Numbered from the stretch's first letter, positions 1 through 8,696 are shown. The stretch: 32,842 bases of DNA from Chloroflexota bacterium (GCA_020631655.1 JAHDGV010000008.1:1-32842), one strand, 5' to 3'. Translations and numbers: made by a program. Notes: generated by a model not told the origin, from the letters alone.

Positions 1-2039
1 GTCACCAGTGGGTAGCCATCAAAGTTACGCGGCCGTACAACACCGTTGCTCACCGTCATCTCTTCGATGAGTGTCGAGCTGATTCCCCAGACAATGTTTC
101 CTTCTGCCTGCGCACGCGCACCGTCGGGGTTGATTACGATGCCCGGGTCAATCGCCTGCACGCATTTGTGGATCGTAATTACTCCGTCATCGGCCACCGA
201 TACAGCAACAACCATCGCTACCATCGTGTCAACGTCAGGAGAACAAGCAACGCCCCATCCCTGACCTTCTGGCAGGTCTGAGCCATAACCGGCTTTGTCG
301 GCCGCTTCGATCAGCACCGCTTTCATTCGCGTACCAAAATCGTCATCGGCCAAATGATCGAGCCTAAACTGGAGCGGGTCAGCCCCTGCTTCGTGAGCCA
401 GCTCATCCATGAAGCTTTCGTTGGCAAACACGTTGGCTAATAATCCCAACGAACGCCACCAGCCGGTCCGCAGGGGGAACGGGGCGAGATGAGTATTTAA
501 CTGCCGGTTCGGAATGTTGTCGTAGATGTTGAACGCACCACGCCAAGAGCCAAAGTCGGTCCCAAACACAAATTTCAGTGGAGCTGGGAAGAATGGAAAG
601 GCGACTTCACCACTCGAGTGATTATGGTTCAGGGCCACGATTTTGCCGTTTTCAACCCGGCCGCTCATCTTGCTCTTCGTGGCAGGGCGGAAATACCCAT
701 CCCGCATATCCTGCGGCCGGGTCCAACCGACGTGTACCGGCTTGCCCACCGCCTGCGACAAAAACGCTGCTTCAGTTGCCGCCTCGGTTGCCAATTTACG
801 GCCGAAGCCGCCGCCAAGATAAGTTGGAATAACCGTGATCCCATCTTCTTCAAGGCCGGTCACCTCGGCCACATCACCCCGAACTGAGTTGGGGAATTGG
901 GTAGATGCATACACTTCGGCTGTCCCATCGTCTTTGATGTTGACCAACGCAGCTTGTGGCTCTAAGTGAGCGTGAACGGCGAACGGAGTTGCGTATTCAG
1001 CCGTGACACTTGGTGTCCCAATCGCATCAAAACCGTCCCCATCTTTTTGGATGACGGTCCCAGCCCCGTCGCTGGTATCCATGAGCGCTTCAAGTTCTTC
1101 TTGGCTCCATAACTTGCCCTGATCCCATTCGATATTGATTGAGCCTATAGCGGCTTCCGCCTGCTGGCGGGTTTTTGCAACAACCCCGACCAACCCTTTT
1201 TCAATATCGATGGCTACCTTTTCGACGCCCGGTTTGTTGGGCGCGTCACCGGGATCGGCCGAAATCAACTTGCCTTCAATCGTGGGGGGATGCGCGACGA
1301 TACCGTACAACGTCCCTTCAACCCGTGCGTCGTAGCCGTATACGGCGTTGCCTCGGATTTTGTCTTCAAGATCAACCCGCGGCATCGATTTCCCGATAAA
1401 TTTAAATTCTGAGTTTGGTTTAAGGGTGATTTCTTCTTCCGGCTCGGTCCATTCAGATACGTTTGAAACAATCTCGCCGTAGCTGATGGCTTGGTCTGGA
1501 TTGGCGCTAACGCGGACAAATCCATCGGCCGTTTCAACGTCACTGGCCGCCACACTCAGCAAGCTGGCACCTTCTGCCACAAGCATCGTGCGCATGGTAG
1601 CGGCGGCCATCCGGCCCGGTTCCCACGATGTCGAAACAGAGTTCGATGCACCAGTTCCGAAACTGTCGGCCGGTCCCAGACCCGTATGTCCTTGCACAAC
1701 TTTGACTTGCTCCCAAGCCACGTCCAGCTCTTCGGCCGCAATTTGCCCAATGGCCGTGTGGATTCCTTGCCCCATTTCAACTTTGGGAACATAAATTGTA
1801 ATTTGGTTGTCTGGTGCAATCTCAAACCATGAGAGCGGCGTATCTTCAATCCCGCCGGGGGCACCCGCACCGCTGGAAAGTGTTCCGGCCATAAACCGGT
1901 AAAAGCGATTGCGCCCAAGGGCCACACCAACGGCTAAACTTCCGGCCGTGGCCCCTAGTCCAATTAAAAAGCCGCGCCGAGTGACGCGAAAACGACGTTT
2001 TTTGCCAGAGGAATCTGGAGCGGTAACTTGATCGCTCAT
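1..2039 (-). CDS. Molybdopterin-binding subunit of a xanthine dehydrogenase/isoquinoline oxidoreductase-type molybdenum hydroxylase (C-terminus cut by window edge)
   Basis: This is the large catalytic subunit of a xanthine oxidase-family molybdenum hydroxylase, which oxidises aldehydes or N-heterocycles using water as the oxygen donor. Translating the minus strand from ATG 2039 gives about 679 open codons and the frame runs off the left edge. A basic N-terminus with TRRGFLIG (residues 20-27) followed by a hydrophobic stretch is a twin-arginine export or anchor signal, so the enzyme should act outside the membrane. VEMGQGIHTAIGQ, GGGFGRK and a late segment with QAEGNIVWGI are family cofactor and structural motifs. 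The final part, which should hold the catalytic GxGE glutamate, lies outside the window. The start overlaps the stop of the iron-sulfur subunit gene by one base (TAATG), showing translational coupling. The Tat signal and the absence of an adjacent FAD subunit point to the two-subunit IorAB-like branch. The substrate cannot be read from the sequence. Confidence 0.9.
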   Translation of the reverse strand, partial: MSDQVTAPDSSGKKRRFRVTRRGFLIGLGATAGSLAVGVALGRNRFYRFMAGTLSSGAGAPGGIEDTPLSWFEIAPDNQITIYVPKVEMGQGIHTAIGQIAAEELDVAWEQVKVVQGHTGLGPADSFGTGASNSVSTSWEPGRMAAATMRTMLVAEGASLLSVAASDVETADGFVRVSANPDQAISYGEIVSNVSEWTEPEEEITLKPNSEFKFIGKSMPRVDLEDKIRGNAVYGYDARVEGTLYGIVAHPPTIEGKLISADPGDAPNKPGVEKVAIDIEKGLVGVVAKTRQQAEAAIGSINIEWDQGKLWSQEELEALMDTSDGAGTVIQKDGDGFDAIGTPSVTAEYATPFAVHAHLEPQAALVNIKDDGTAEVYASTQFPNSVRGDVAEVTGLEEDGITVIPTYLGGGFGRKLATEAATEAAFLSQAVGKPVHVGWTRPQDMRDGYFRPATKSKMSGRVENGKIVALNHNHSSGEVAFPFFPAPLKFVFGTDFGSWRGAFNIYDNIPNRQLNTHLAPFPLRTGWWRSLGLLANVFANESFMDELAHEAGADPLQFRLDHLADDDFGTRMKAVLIEAADKAGYGSDLPEGQGWGVACSPDVDTMVAMVVAVSVADDGVITIHKCVQAIDPGIVINPDGARAQAEGNIVWGISSTLIEEMTVSNGVVRPRNFDGYPLV

Positions 2040-2512
2040 TAGGCTGTCCCTCCTTGGATCGTTTCGGCCGCTACAGCAACCGCACTTTTAATTCGATGAT
2101 AACAACCGCAACGGCAGTAATTATTTTTCATCGCGTCAACAATTTCTTCCTTAGTAGGATTGTTGTTTTGTTCCAAGAAGGCGGCCGCCTGCATCATTTG
2201 GCCGCTCATGCACCAGGCACATTGGGGAACTTGCCCGTCTAAAAATGCCTGTTGCACCGGATGCAAGGTCCCATCTTCGGCCGCCAATCCTTCTAGCGTT
2301 GTAATTTCAGCATCGGCAACGGCCGCGACCGGTGTCACACATGACCGGGTAGCAACCCCATCTACGTGAACCGTACACGATCCGCAAATGCCTGCGCCAC
2401 AGCCGAATCGGGTGCCGGTCATTCCCAATCCATCACGGATGGCCCATACCAATAAACCATCCGCATACGCATCATCGAGCTCCATCTCCGCACCATTAAT
2501 CGTTAATTTCAT
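2039..2512 (-). CDS. (2Fe-2S)-binding subunit of molybdenum hydroxylase (IorA/CoxS-like)
   Basis: This is the small electron-transfer subunit that carries two [2Fe-2S] clusters and takes electrons from the molybdenum centre of the downstream large subunit. It has 157 residues, the usual size. The N-terminal plant-ferredoxin-type domain has C38, C43, C46 and C58 (in CGAGICGSC and RSC). The C-terminal helical domain has C98, C101, C133 and C135 (QCAWC and NYCRC), so all eight ligands are present. No signal peptide is visible; such subunits normally travel with the Tat-bearing partner. It is the first gene of a two-gene operon and overlaps the large-subunit start by one base. No FAD-binding middle subunit is encoded between or beside them here, so the electron acceptor is probably a cytochrome or other partner. 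ATG 2512 is the natural start because the conserved beta-strand (KLTINGAE) begins immediately after it. Confidence 0.93.
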   Translation of the reverse strand: MKLTINGAEMELDDAYADGLLVWAIRDGLGMTGTRFGCGAGICGSCTVHVDGVATRSCVTPVAAVADAEITTLEGLAAEDGTLHPVQQAFLDGQVPQCAWCMSGQMMQAAAFLEQNNNPTKEEIVDAMKNNYCRCGCYHRIKSAVAVAAETIQGGTA

Positions 2513-2830
2513 CTTTACCTTCCTATCAGTTAGGCCGTCGTTTATTTCCGCAAGACTGGTGTTTTCAATTGGTACAGATCTAGGTTGTGAAGATCGAATT
2601 GAAACACTTGGAACGATTTAAAGTATAAAAACGTAGATTAATCTAAACATAGATCAACTGCATTTCTAATGGAAGTTCAACAAGATATTTAGGGTGGCTG
2701 GGTTTGTATGGCAGTTTGTTACAGCGAACTTTATAAACAACCCAAAAACGAAAAGCTATATTTTTTTAGATCGAGAACTAAATCTGATAGAATCTTCTAT
2801 CTTTTATCCTTAATTTTTAAGCACCAAATT
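2513..2830. other. Divergent intergenic region, AT-rich
   Basis: About 318 bases separate the minus-strand molybdenum hydroxylase operon from the plus-strand UPF0182 gene. It is AT-rich compared with the flanking genes. Apart from the extended -10 element at 2785-2793 I see no gene, RNA or strong hairpin in it. An in-frame ATG at 2708 lies within it, but I regard that part as untranslated. Confidence 0.6.
2785..2793 (+). promoter_or_regulatory. Extended -10 promoter element for the UPF0182 gene
   Basis: TGATAGAAT matches the extended -10 consensus TGnTATAAT. It lies 38 bases before ATG 2831. No clear -35 box precedes it, as is common for extended -10 promoters. Its position inside the ORF extension from ATG 2708 argues that translation starts at 2831. 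Confidence 0.45.
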
Positions 2831-5755
2831 ATGCGTAGACCCGATTACTCAGATATTCCAGATGCATTTAGGCGCGCTTTCGAGGGGGATGACGGTGGCG
2901 GTGGTCCCCGAAATCCAAACGACGGCGGCAGTGGGGGAAATGGTGGCGAAGAAGGCGGTGGAAATTACCAGCCAGAAAATGCCCCTCCACCTCTTTGGCG
3001 TTCACGACGCTTCTGGGTCATTCTAATTCTTCTATCCCTATTTATAGGGCTTAATCAAATCACCTCGTATTACACAGACTTTTTGTGGTTTAGCGAACGG
3101 GGGTATCGTAGCGTTTGGACGACCCAAATTGTTGCGACTTTAGGGACCTTTTTCAGCTTCTTTGCCATTGCGGCCGTCTTCCTGCTCGTCTCGTGGCGGT
3201 TAGCACGTCGTAATTCTTTGAACATTGCGGTTCCGTATTTTGGGGGTGCGCTATCTAGCGCATCCGGCAATTACTTGATCAACGGCGTTGCCCTGGTTCT
3301 GGCGTTTATGATGGCTTCGGCCGCCGCCACCATGTGGGAAGAGTTTTTGCTCTTCTTCAACCAAGCGCCGTTTGGCAAAGTTGATCCAATATTTGGGAAT
3401 GACATCAGTTTCTATGTCTTTTCTTTGCCCATTTACACTTTTATTCAGGGATGGCTGATGCCACTGGTGATCTTTTCATTGATCGGCACAGTGGTTATTT
3501 ACGTGACACGTTTGTTGCCCAGCCTTCCTCGGCAGGGGCAAACGATCCAGTTTTCGGTAGCGGATATTCCGGTATCGATGCGGCGTCAGCTGGCAATTCT
3601 CGGCTCACTCTTCTTTATCTTATTGGCAATCGGGAACAACTTAGCCCGTTTTGAATTGCTGTTTTCTGATAGAGGAGTTGTGTTTGGGGCCGGGTACACC
3701 GATGTCAACGCATCGCTCTATGCACTGTATATTCAGGCAGCCGCGGCCGCAGTTGTAGCTGTTTCATTGCTATATAACTTCTTCCGTCTTGAATTTAGGC
3801 CGGTTATTTTTGCGGGCGTTTTGTGGCTTATCGCCATCATCGGGGTGGGGGGGATTTATCCCAACATTTTGCAACGCTTTGTGGTGGTCCCAAACGAGTT
3901 AGCTCGCGAAATGCCCTTTATCGAGAACAACATCGAGTTTACTCGCGAGGCGTTTGGGCTAGATAAAGTAGTTGCCAAACCGTTTGGTCAGGTTGATGAT
4001 CTGACGGAACAAGACTTGGCGGAAAACGATGCGGCCCTTCAAAACGTTCGTTTGTGGGATTATCGGCCGCTTGAAGACACCTATAAAGAGCTTCAAGAGC
4101 TACGGCCTTATTATCAGATCGAAGAAGTTGATATCGACCGATATGAGATTGACGGGCAGACCCGCCAAGTGATGTTGGCCGCTCGTGAGTTAGATAAAGA
4201 CGGTTTGGACACCGATGCTTGGGTAAACCAAAAACTGGAATTTACACACGGGTATGGACTTGTCATGAACCCGGTTGATCGCTTTACCAGACAGGGTCGG
4301 CCGGAATTCTTTGTGAGTGACCTCCCGCCATCCAGCACGGTTAACATCGAAGTGACTCAACCAGAGATTTACTTTGGTGAGTTCACCAATGACGTTGTCT
4401 TTGTTGGATCAGGCTTGCCCGAGTTTAACTATCCCGGTGAAGTTGAAAATGTGTACACAACGTACTCAGGAACAGGCGGTGTACCGCTAAGCAACAATCT
4501 GCGTAAATTTGCGTTTGCCTTCCAGTTTGGCGAATCTAATCTGTTTTTCAGCCAGTATATCAATCCGCAAACCCGCATTCTTTACAACCGGCAAATTCAA
4601 GAGCGGGTGAAAGAGATCACTCCATTTTTGACTTTGGACCGCGATCCTTACTTAGTTGTGGCCGATGGCAGACTTTATTGGATTCAAGATACCTACACCA
4701 CCAGCAATCGCTATCCATATTCAGCCCCAATTCGATATGATGGTGATGGGGCATTGATCAACTACATCCGTAACAGCGTTAAGGTTGTGATCGATGCATA
4801 CAACGGAGAGGTAAGTTACTACTTGGTCCTCGGAAACGAAGATCCAATTATCGATGCGTATCAGCGAATTTTCCCCGGTTTGTTCCAACCGGCATCTGCG
4901 ATGCCAGCCAGCCTCCAGAATCACCTGCGTGTTCCCGAGAGCATGTTCAAGATTCAAACGCGCCAATACCAAACCTATCACGTGACCGATCCTCAGGTGT
5001 TCTTCAACAAAGAAGACTTATGGGATATTCCACAAGAGTTGTTTAACGAAACTTCTCAAGAAATGGAACCGTACTATGTTCTCTTTACCCTTCCGGGAGA
5101 GGAAAACCCAGAATATCTGCTAATCCAGCCGTATACCCCAGCAACCAAGAAAAACATGATTGCTTGGATTGCGGCCCGCAATGATCCAGAATTTTACGGC
5201 CAGATGGTCGCCTATGAATTCCCGAAACAGTCACTTGTGCTTGGACCCATTCAGGTTGAAAGTGCGATTGACCAAGAGCCAGATATTTCTCAGCAACTCT
5301 CGCTGTGGGACCAGCGTGGCTCTAGTGTAATCCGAGGGAATTTGATCGTGATTCCGCTGAATGACAGCTTCTTGTATGTTGAGCCGATCTACCTAGAGTC
5401 GGATAACAACCAGCTCCCAGAGCTCAAGCGAGTGATTGTGGCCAGCGGTGAACGAGTTGTGATGCGTGAAACGCTGAATGAAGCGTTGGTTGCTCTGCTT
5501 GAAGGGGATGGTGGAAACATTGTCCTTGAAGAGGTAGATTTTGGTGCAAGCGACGATGTTGACTCGAGTGCTGACCCGGTTGTTCCTGTTCCTGCGATTG
5601 TTGACGGCACAACGGCCGAATTAATCGATCAGGCGAATAGCCAGTTCGAAGCGGCACAAGAGGCACAGCAGGTCGGTGACTGGGCCGAATACGGCCGGCA
5701 AATTGAGGCTTTAGAACAGACGCTTCAACAGCTATCAGCCCAAAACGCTGAATAG
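2831..5755 (+). CDS. UPF0182 family (COG1615) large membrane protein
   Basis: This is a large UPF0182 family integral membrane protein; no biochemical function is established for the family. From ATG 2831 it has 974 residues, in the usual range of about 900-1000. A cytosolic head with a Gly/Asn/Asp-rich linker (about residues 20-50) is followed by a transmembrane segment at about 60-80 and roughly six more up to about residue 340. A long extracytoplasmic domain of about 600 residues then ends in a short alpha-helical, Glu/Gln/Ala-rich tail with coiled-coil character. The frame is open back to ATG 2708. I prefer ATG 2831 because the family-like sequence MRRPDYSD starts there, the upstream 41 residues look like translated AT-rich spacer, and a promoter-like element sits at 2785-2793. 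The gene stands alone and is convergent with the kinase gene downstream. Confidence 0.9.
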   Translation: MRRPDYSDIPDAFRRAFEGDDGGGGPRNPNDGGSGGNGGEEGGGNYQPENAPPPLWRSRRFWVILILLSLFIGLNQITSYYTDFLWFSERGYRSVWTTQIVATLGTFFSFFAIAAVFLLVSWRLARRNSLNIAVPYFGGALSSASGNYLINGVALVLAFMMASAAATMWEEFLLFFNQAPFGKVDPIFGNDISFYVFSLPIYTFIQGWLMPLVIFSLIGTVVIYVTRLLPSLPRQGQTIQFSVADIPVSMRRQLAILGSLFFILLAIGNNLARFELLFSDRGVVFGAGYTDVNASLYALYIQAAAAAVVAVSLLYNFFRLEFRPVIFAGVLWLIAIIGVGGIYPNILQRFVVVPNELAREMPFIENNIEFTREAFGLDKVVAKPFGQVDDLTEQDLAENDAALQNVRLWDYRPLEDTYKELQELRPYYQIEEVDIDRYEIDGQTRQVMLAARELDKDGLDTDAWVNQKLEFTHGYGLVMNPVDRFTRQGRPEFFVSDLPPSSTVNIEVTQPEIYFGEFTNDVVFVGSGLPEFNYPGEVENVYTTYSGTGGVPLSNNLRKFAFAFQFGESNLFFSQYINPQTRILYNRQIQERVKEITPFLTLDRDPYLVVADGRLYWIQDTYTTSNRYPYSAPIRYDGDGALINYIRNSVKVVIDAYNGEVSYYLVLGNEDPIIDAYQRIFPGLFQPASAMPASLQNHLRVPESMFKIQTRQYQTYHVTDPQVFFNKEDLWDIPQELFNETSQEMEPYYVLFTLPGEENPEYLLIQPYTPATKKNMIAWIAARNDPEFYGQMVAYEFPKQSLVLGPIQVESAIDQEPDISQQLSLWDQRGSSVIRGNLIVIPLNDSFLYVEPIYLESDNNQLPELKRVIVASGERVVMRETLNEALVALLEGDGGNIVLEEVDFGASDDVDSSADPVVPVPAIVDGTTAELIDQANSQFEAAQEAQQVGDWAEYGRQIEALEQTLQQLSAQNAE

Positions 5756-5776
5756 GAATTAGACCTAGAAACTCTC

Positions 5777-5874
5777 GTTATGTGCTAACAGACTCTGGAA
5801 GTTTAAATTTATTTGGTAAAAGCCATTTAAATTGGTTAAAAACTTCCGAAGTCTCTATCAAGCAGGCGCGTAAC
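5777..5874. repeat. Palindromic element, copy 1 (GTTAYGYGC-ended inverted repeat)
   Basis: The ends GTTATGTGC (5777) and GCGCGTAAC (to 5874) are near-inverted. Inside them AGACTCTGGAAGTTT pairs imperfectly with AAACTTCCGAAGTCT around an AT-rich loop. The order of GCTA(A/G)CAGAC, the GGAAGTTT-like arm, the loop, the complementary arm and GCGTAA matches the element at 12275-12366. The right arm matches that copy at 13 of 15 bases and the left arm at 11 of 15. It is too small to encode anything and lies between convergent genes. Confidence 0.6.
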
Positions 5875-5911
5875 TACACCGTTTCAAAAGTTTTGGCACT
5901 TTCTTCGGAAT

Positions 5912-5981
5912 CGTCATACCCACGAAGGTGGGTATCCAGCGCCAGACTTAGCGCTGGATTCCTGCCTGCGCAGGAATGACG
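5912..5981. repeat. REP/MITE-like palindrome of the CGTCATxCC...GGxATGACG type
   Basis: This is an imperfect 70-base palindrome. CGTCATACCCACGAAGGTGG and the reverse complement of its right end (CGTCATTCCTGCGCAGGCAG) share the outer CGTCAT and the inner ATCCAGCGC block, with a short centre around AGACTTA. Each half also contains its own small hairpin (CCCACGAAGGTGGG, CCTGCCTGCGCAGG). Elements of this look are widely dispersed intergenic repeats in many bacteria. No transposase is nearby. It sits in the 350-base gap after the UPF0182 gene. Confidence 0.7.
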
Positions 5982-6046
5982 GCTCGACCAACAGAATACT
6001 TGATTACTTTTGAGACGATGCAGTAGCATTATTCAGAAATAAAAAA

Positions 6047-6084
6047 GCGGTTGTGAACTTAATTGCTCACAACCGCTTTTTTTT
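6047..6084. terminator. Bidirectional rho-independent terminator
   Basis: GCGGTTGTGA (6047-6056) pairs perfectly with TCACAACCGC (6067-6076). Eight T residues follow on the plus strand and six A residues precede on the plus strand, giving a U-tract in either direction. It can end both the UPF0182 transcript and the convergent kinase transcript. Confidence 0.9.
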
Positions 6085-6104
6085 GTGCAAAATTTATCTG
6101 ATTT

Positions 6105-7586
6105 TTAGACCTGTGGCTGGCTAGAAGCTTGCTGTGCGATTGGGATCAACAAATGAGCCTCAAGCCCTGTAGATCCATCCACTCTGTTATCAATCGTAAA
6201 TTGGCCGCCAACGCTCCACAAAACCGAAGCAACGGTGGCCAAGCCCAGCCCAATCCCTTCAACTTCGCCGGTAAAGTTACTTTCAGATTGGTAATACGGT
6301 TGGCAGATAAACTTCAACTCTTCGGGTGCTAGATTGGCTCCATTGTCTGTGACCGTTAATTTGACCTGTCTACCTTGGTCCGCAATCGATGCATTGATAT
6401 CGATTGTCGGTTTGTGCATCGGATGGAACTTGCGAGAGTTATCAATTAACTCGCCCAAGATTACCTCGAGGGACTTTTTAGAGAGAGAGAGTTGGGTGGG
6501 GCCCGCGCCGTTGATCCGGCCGACGTTGATGTCTTCAACTTCTAGAGATGAGCCAACTGATGCTGCTAAATCAGGTAGAGCATCTAGTGAGAATGTTTCC
6601 CCTTGCTCTGACAAATTAGGCGAATCAACATATTGCAAAACGTCTTCAATCGCTTCTTTTAGACGATCTGCGTGGCGCATGGCCGTATCAAGCAGATCTT
6701 TGACTTCATCTGGTGGCAAATCATTGTAGCTGGCTAAAAATTGGATGCCGCTGTACATCCCGATAAGTGGGGTGCGCATTTTATGATGGACGGCCCGTTG
6801 GAACTTCCACATATCTTGGCGAGCAACAATTTGGCTGGTGACATCTTTGATGCTGATCATCCAAACCATTTCCTCATTGGAAACCAAACGGTCTAATGAT
6901 TCGATTTGTAGCCACAGGGGTGGCATTTTCGGCGTTTCCGGCCGTAGAAGATAGCGTGGTTCACCATCAGGTGCCCAGTCTGGCCAATTGCCCCAAGCTG
7001 TTTCTGGTTCTAATCGATATCTTTTTTGGACCACATCTAAGAACGGATCTTTGATATCTTCGTCCATGTCAACAGGAAGCCCCATATACAAACGGGCCTG
7101 ATGATTGGCAAAGGTGCATTTGCCTTTGTCATTAATCAGCAAATATCCATTTTCAGATAGATCTGCTACCAGTTGGAATTTCGCTTTTTCTTCTAAAAGT
7201 CGACGATATCGATTAAGGCGGGTGATGGTGCGGACTCGCGCTTGTAGCTCCAGAGTGTCGTATGGCTTGGGGATAAAGTCGTCGGCCCCAGCTTCGATCC
7301 CGCGCAGTCTGGCTGAGCGGTCATCAAATGCGGTAACCATAATGATGGGAATATCGGCCGTTGATGGGTTGGCTCTTACTTTTCGACAGACGTCAAAGCC
7401 ATTTAGGCCGGGCATACGCACGTCTAAAAGCACAAGGTCAGGTTTTAGTTTAAAAATTTTATCGAGGGCTTCAACACCGTTTTCAGCAAAATGCAGATCA
7501 TAACCCTCCTCTTTTAAGAGGCGGTTCATGTGATTGCGCATTAACGCTTGGTCATCAACGATGAGAACCTGACTTGTATAGTCCAT
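6105..7586 (-). CDS. Response regulator receiver-sensor histidine kinase hybrid
   Basis: This is a cytoplasmic signalling protein of 493 residues with an N-terminal receiver and a C-terminal histidine kinase. Receiver (about 5-125): acidic pair D11/D12, phosphoacceptor D55, T85 and K107 are all present. A PAS-like region follows (about 135-255, with GYLLIND and a W-rich middle). The dimerisation/phosphoacceptor helix has HHKMRTPL with H268 in the H-box position. The ATPase domain has the N-box ELIDN (N383), DNGANL (about 414-419) and GEVEGIGLGLA. There is no transmembrane segment, so its input is probably phosphotransfer from another kinase through the receiver, or a ligand of the PAS-like region. 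The order receiver-then-kinase is typical of hybrid kinases in Chloroflexota and cyanobacteria. It is a single gene, convergent with UPF0182. A perfect inverted repeat lies 29 bases upstream of its ATG. Its partner regulator is unknown. Confidence 0.92.
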   Translation of the reverse strand: MDYTSQVLIVDDQALMRNHMNRLLKEEGYDLHFAENGVEALDKIFKLKPDLVLLDVRMPGLNGFDVCRKVRANPSTADIPIIMVTAFDDRSARLRGIEAGADDFIPKPYDTLELQARVRTITRLNRYRRLLEEKAKFQLVADLSENGYLLINDKGKCTFANHQARLYMGLPVDMDEDIKDPFLDVVQKRYRLEPETAWGNWPDWAPDGEPRYLLRPETPKMPPLWLQIESLDRLVSNEEMVWMISIKDVTSQIVARQDMWKFQRAVHHKMRTPLIGMYSGIQFLASYNDLPPDEVKDLLDTAMRHADRLKEAIEDVLQYVDSPNLSEQGETFSLDALPDLAASVGSSLEVEDINVGRINGAGPTQLSLSKKSLEVILGELIDNSRKFHPMHKPTIDINASIADQGRQVKLTVTDNGANLAPEELKFICQPYYQSESNFTGEVEGIGLGLATVASVLWSVGGQFTIDNRVDGSTGLEAHLLIPIAQQASSQPQV

Positions 7587-7614
7587 AAAAGTTTTGCACA
7601 GAACAACCGATTCA

Positions 7615-7635
7615 CGACATTTAATCTAAATGTCG
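7615..7635. promoter_or_regulatory. Perfect 9-3-9 inverted repeat upstream of the hybrid kinase gene
   Basis: CGACATTTA, a 3-base spacer (ATC) and TAAATGTCG form a 21-base perfect palindrome starting 29 bases upstream of the minus-strand ATG (7586). There is no T-run after it, so a protein-binding site is more likely than a terminator. The binding protein is unknown. Confidence 0.45.
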
Positions 7636-7755
7636 TTCGAGATTTAAAAACGTTACATTAAGTCCCGATCGATTGTAAAATAGTTTACACTAATTTTCAG
7701 AAAGCGTGCATGAAGACACCACTTTGTCGGATAGTTTAATTAAATCCTTTATTTC

Positions 7756-8661
7756 TTAATGTTGTCCTTGCTTCATTTTCGCAATTTTCACGGTCTGATA
7801 ATAAATCTTTACCGTGTCATTTATGTCACGGCCGTACCCACCGGCTAGCGTAACAACCGTGGGCCAATTGTTTCGCCTGCATAAGTCCAGCACATATTCA
7901 TCCCGTGCCTTTAAGCCTGCGTAAGATAAATTTAGCCTGCCCAGTCTGTCACCTGAGAAAGGATCGGCCCCGGCCAAATAAAAGACCATTTCCGGTTTAA
8001 AACGATCCAAAGCTTCGTTTAAACCGGTTTTTAGCGCCAGTAAATAATCAGCATCGCCAGTTTCGATGGGGAGGCCGATGTCTAAATCGCTTTGGGCTTT
8101 GCGGGCAGGGAAATTCTTTTGACAATGGATCGAGAAAGTAAAAATTGATGGATCGTTTTGAGCGATCAATGCGGTGCCATTCCCTTGATGAACGTCACAA
8201 TCGATCACAAGAACGTCAGAAATCAATCTTTCTTGTTGTAGCACCCGGCTGGCAATAATGATGTCGTTAAATAGGCAATAGCCCTGCGGCCGATCCCATT
8301 GCGCATGATGTGTGCCTCCGCCACCGGTGCAGGCGATGCCGTCGTCTAAAGCGGATCTGGCGGCCATAATCGTGGCTCCAACCGTGTGACGCACCCGTTT
8401 GGCTAGCTCTGGTGACCAAGGCAATCCCATTTCCCGCTCTAGTTTTGGTGGAAGAGTTCCATCCCGAATTTGCTGAATATAATCGGCCGAATGGGCCAAT
8501 CTGAGCTGTTCGTCTGTTGCTTCTGGGGCTGGGATAAGGTCTTCTTTAGGAAAATCCGGGGAAGCGGTAATTCGCTTTTGGAGCAGGGTATACTTTTCCT
8601 GTGGAAAGCGATGCGTCTCCGGCAAAGGGAAAGAATGATGCGCATAGTAAAAAAACTTCAC
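7756..8661 (-). CDS. Histone deacetylase family protein (AcuC/class IV-like amidohydrolase)
   Basis: This is a Zn-dependent deacetylase of the arginase/deacetylase fold; bacterial members act on acetylated proteins, polyamines or small molecules. Numbering from GTG 8661 (301 residues), the active site is complete. The His pair is H118-H119 (GGTHHAQWD), the Zn ligands are D156 and H158 (IDCDVHQGNG) and D233 (LAGADPFSGD), and the catalytic Tyr is Y276 in AGGYGRD. It starts with the family-like KFFYYAHHSFPLPETHRFP. I place the start at GTG 8661 because the six codons up to an earlier GTG at 8679 encode a non-family run (VIIIV). No good ribosome site supports either start. It is divergent from the C39-like protein gene, with only 35 bases between starts. 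The short length and small HDAC core suggest the class IV-like group. The true substrate is unknown. Confidence 0.9.
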   Translation of the reverse strand: MKFFYYAHHSFPLPETHRFPQEKYTLLQKRITASPDFPKEDLIPAPEATDEQLRLAHSADYIQQIRDGTLPPKLEREMGLPWSPELAKRVRHTVGATIMAARSALDDGIACTGGGGTHHAQWDRPQGYCLFNDIIIASRVLQQERLISDVLVIDCDVHQGNGTALIAQNDPSIFTFSIHCQKNFPARKAQSDLDIGLPIETGDADYLLALKTGLNEALDRFKPEMVFYLAGADPFSGDRLGRLNLSYAGLKARDEYVLDLCRRNNWPTVVTLAGGYGRDINDTVKIYYQTVKIAKMKQGQH

Positions 8662-8696
8662 GACGATGATTATAACCACGAGAGGCGAAAAGTAAC

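Noticed and set aside
46-1930. Several open frames on the plus strand opposite the molybdenum hydroxylase large subunit
   Set aside because: They are shadows of the minus-strand gene, whose translation gives family motifs; the plus-strand peptides look random.
2708-2830. N-terminal extension of the UPF0182 protein from ATG 2708
   Set aside because: The 41 extra residues look like translated AT-rich spacer, have no ribosome site, and contain an extended -10 element just before the better start at 2831.
8662-8679. GTG 8679 as the deacetylase start
   Set aside because: It adds a hydrophobic run not seen at the family N-terminus and moves the start nearer to the divergent gene's ribosome site.
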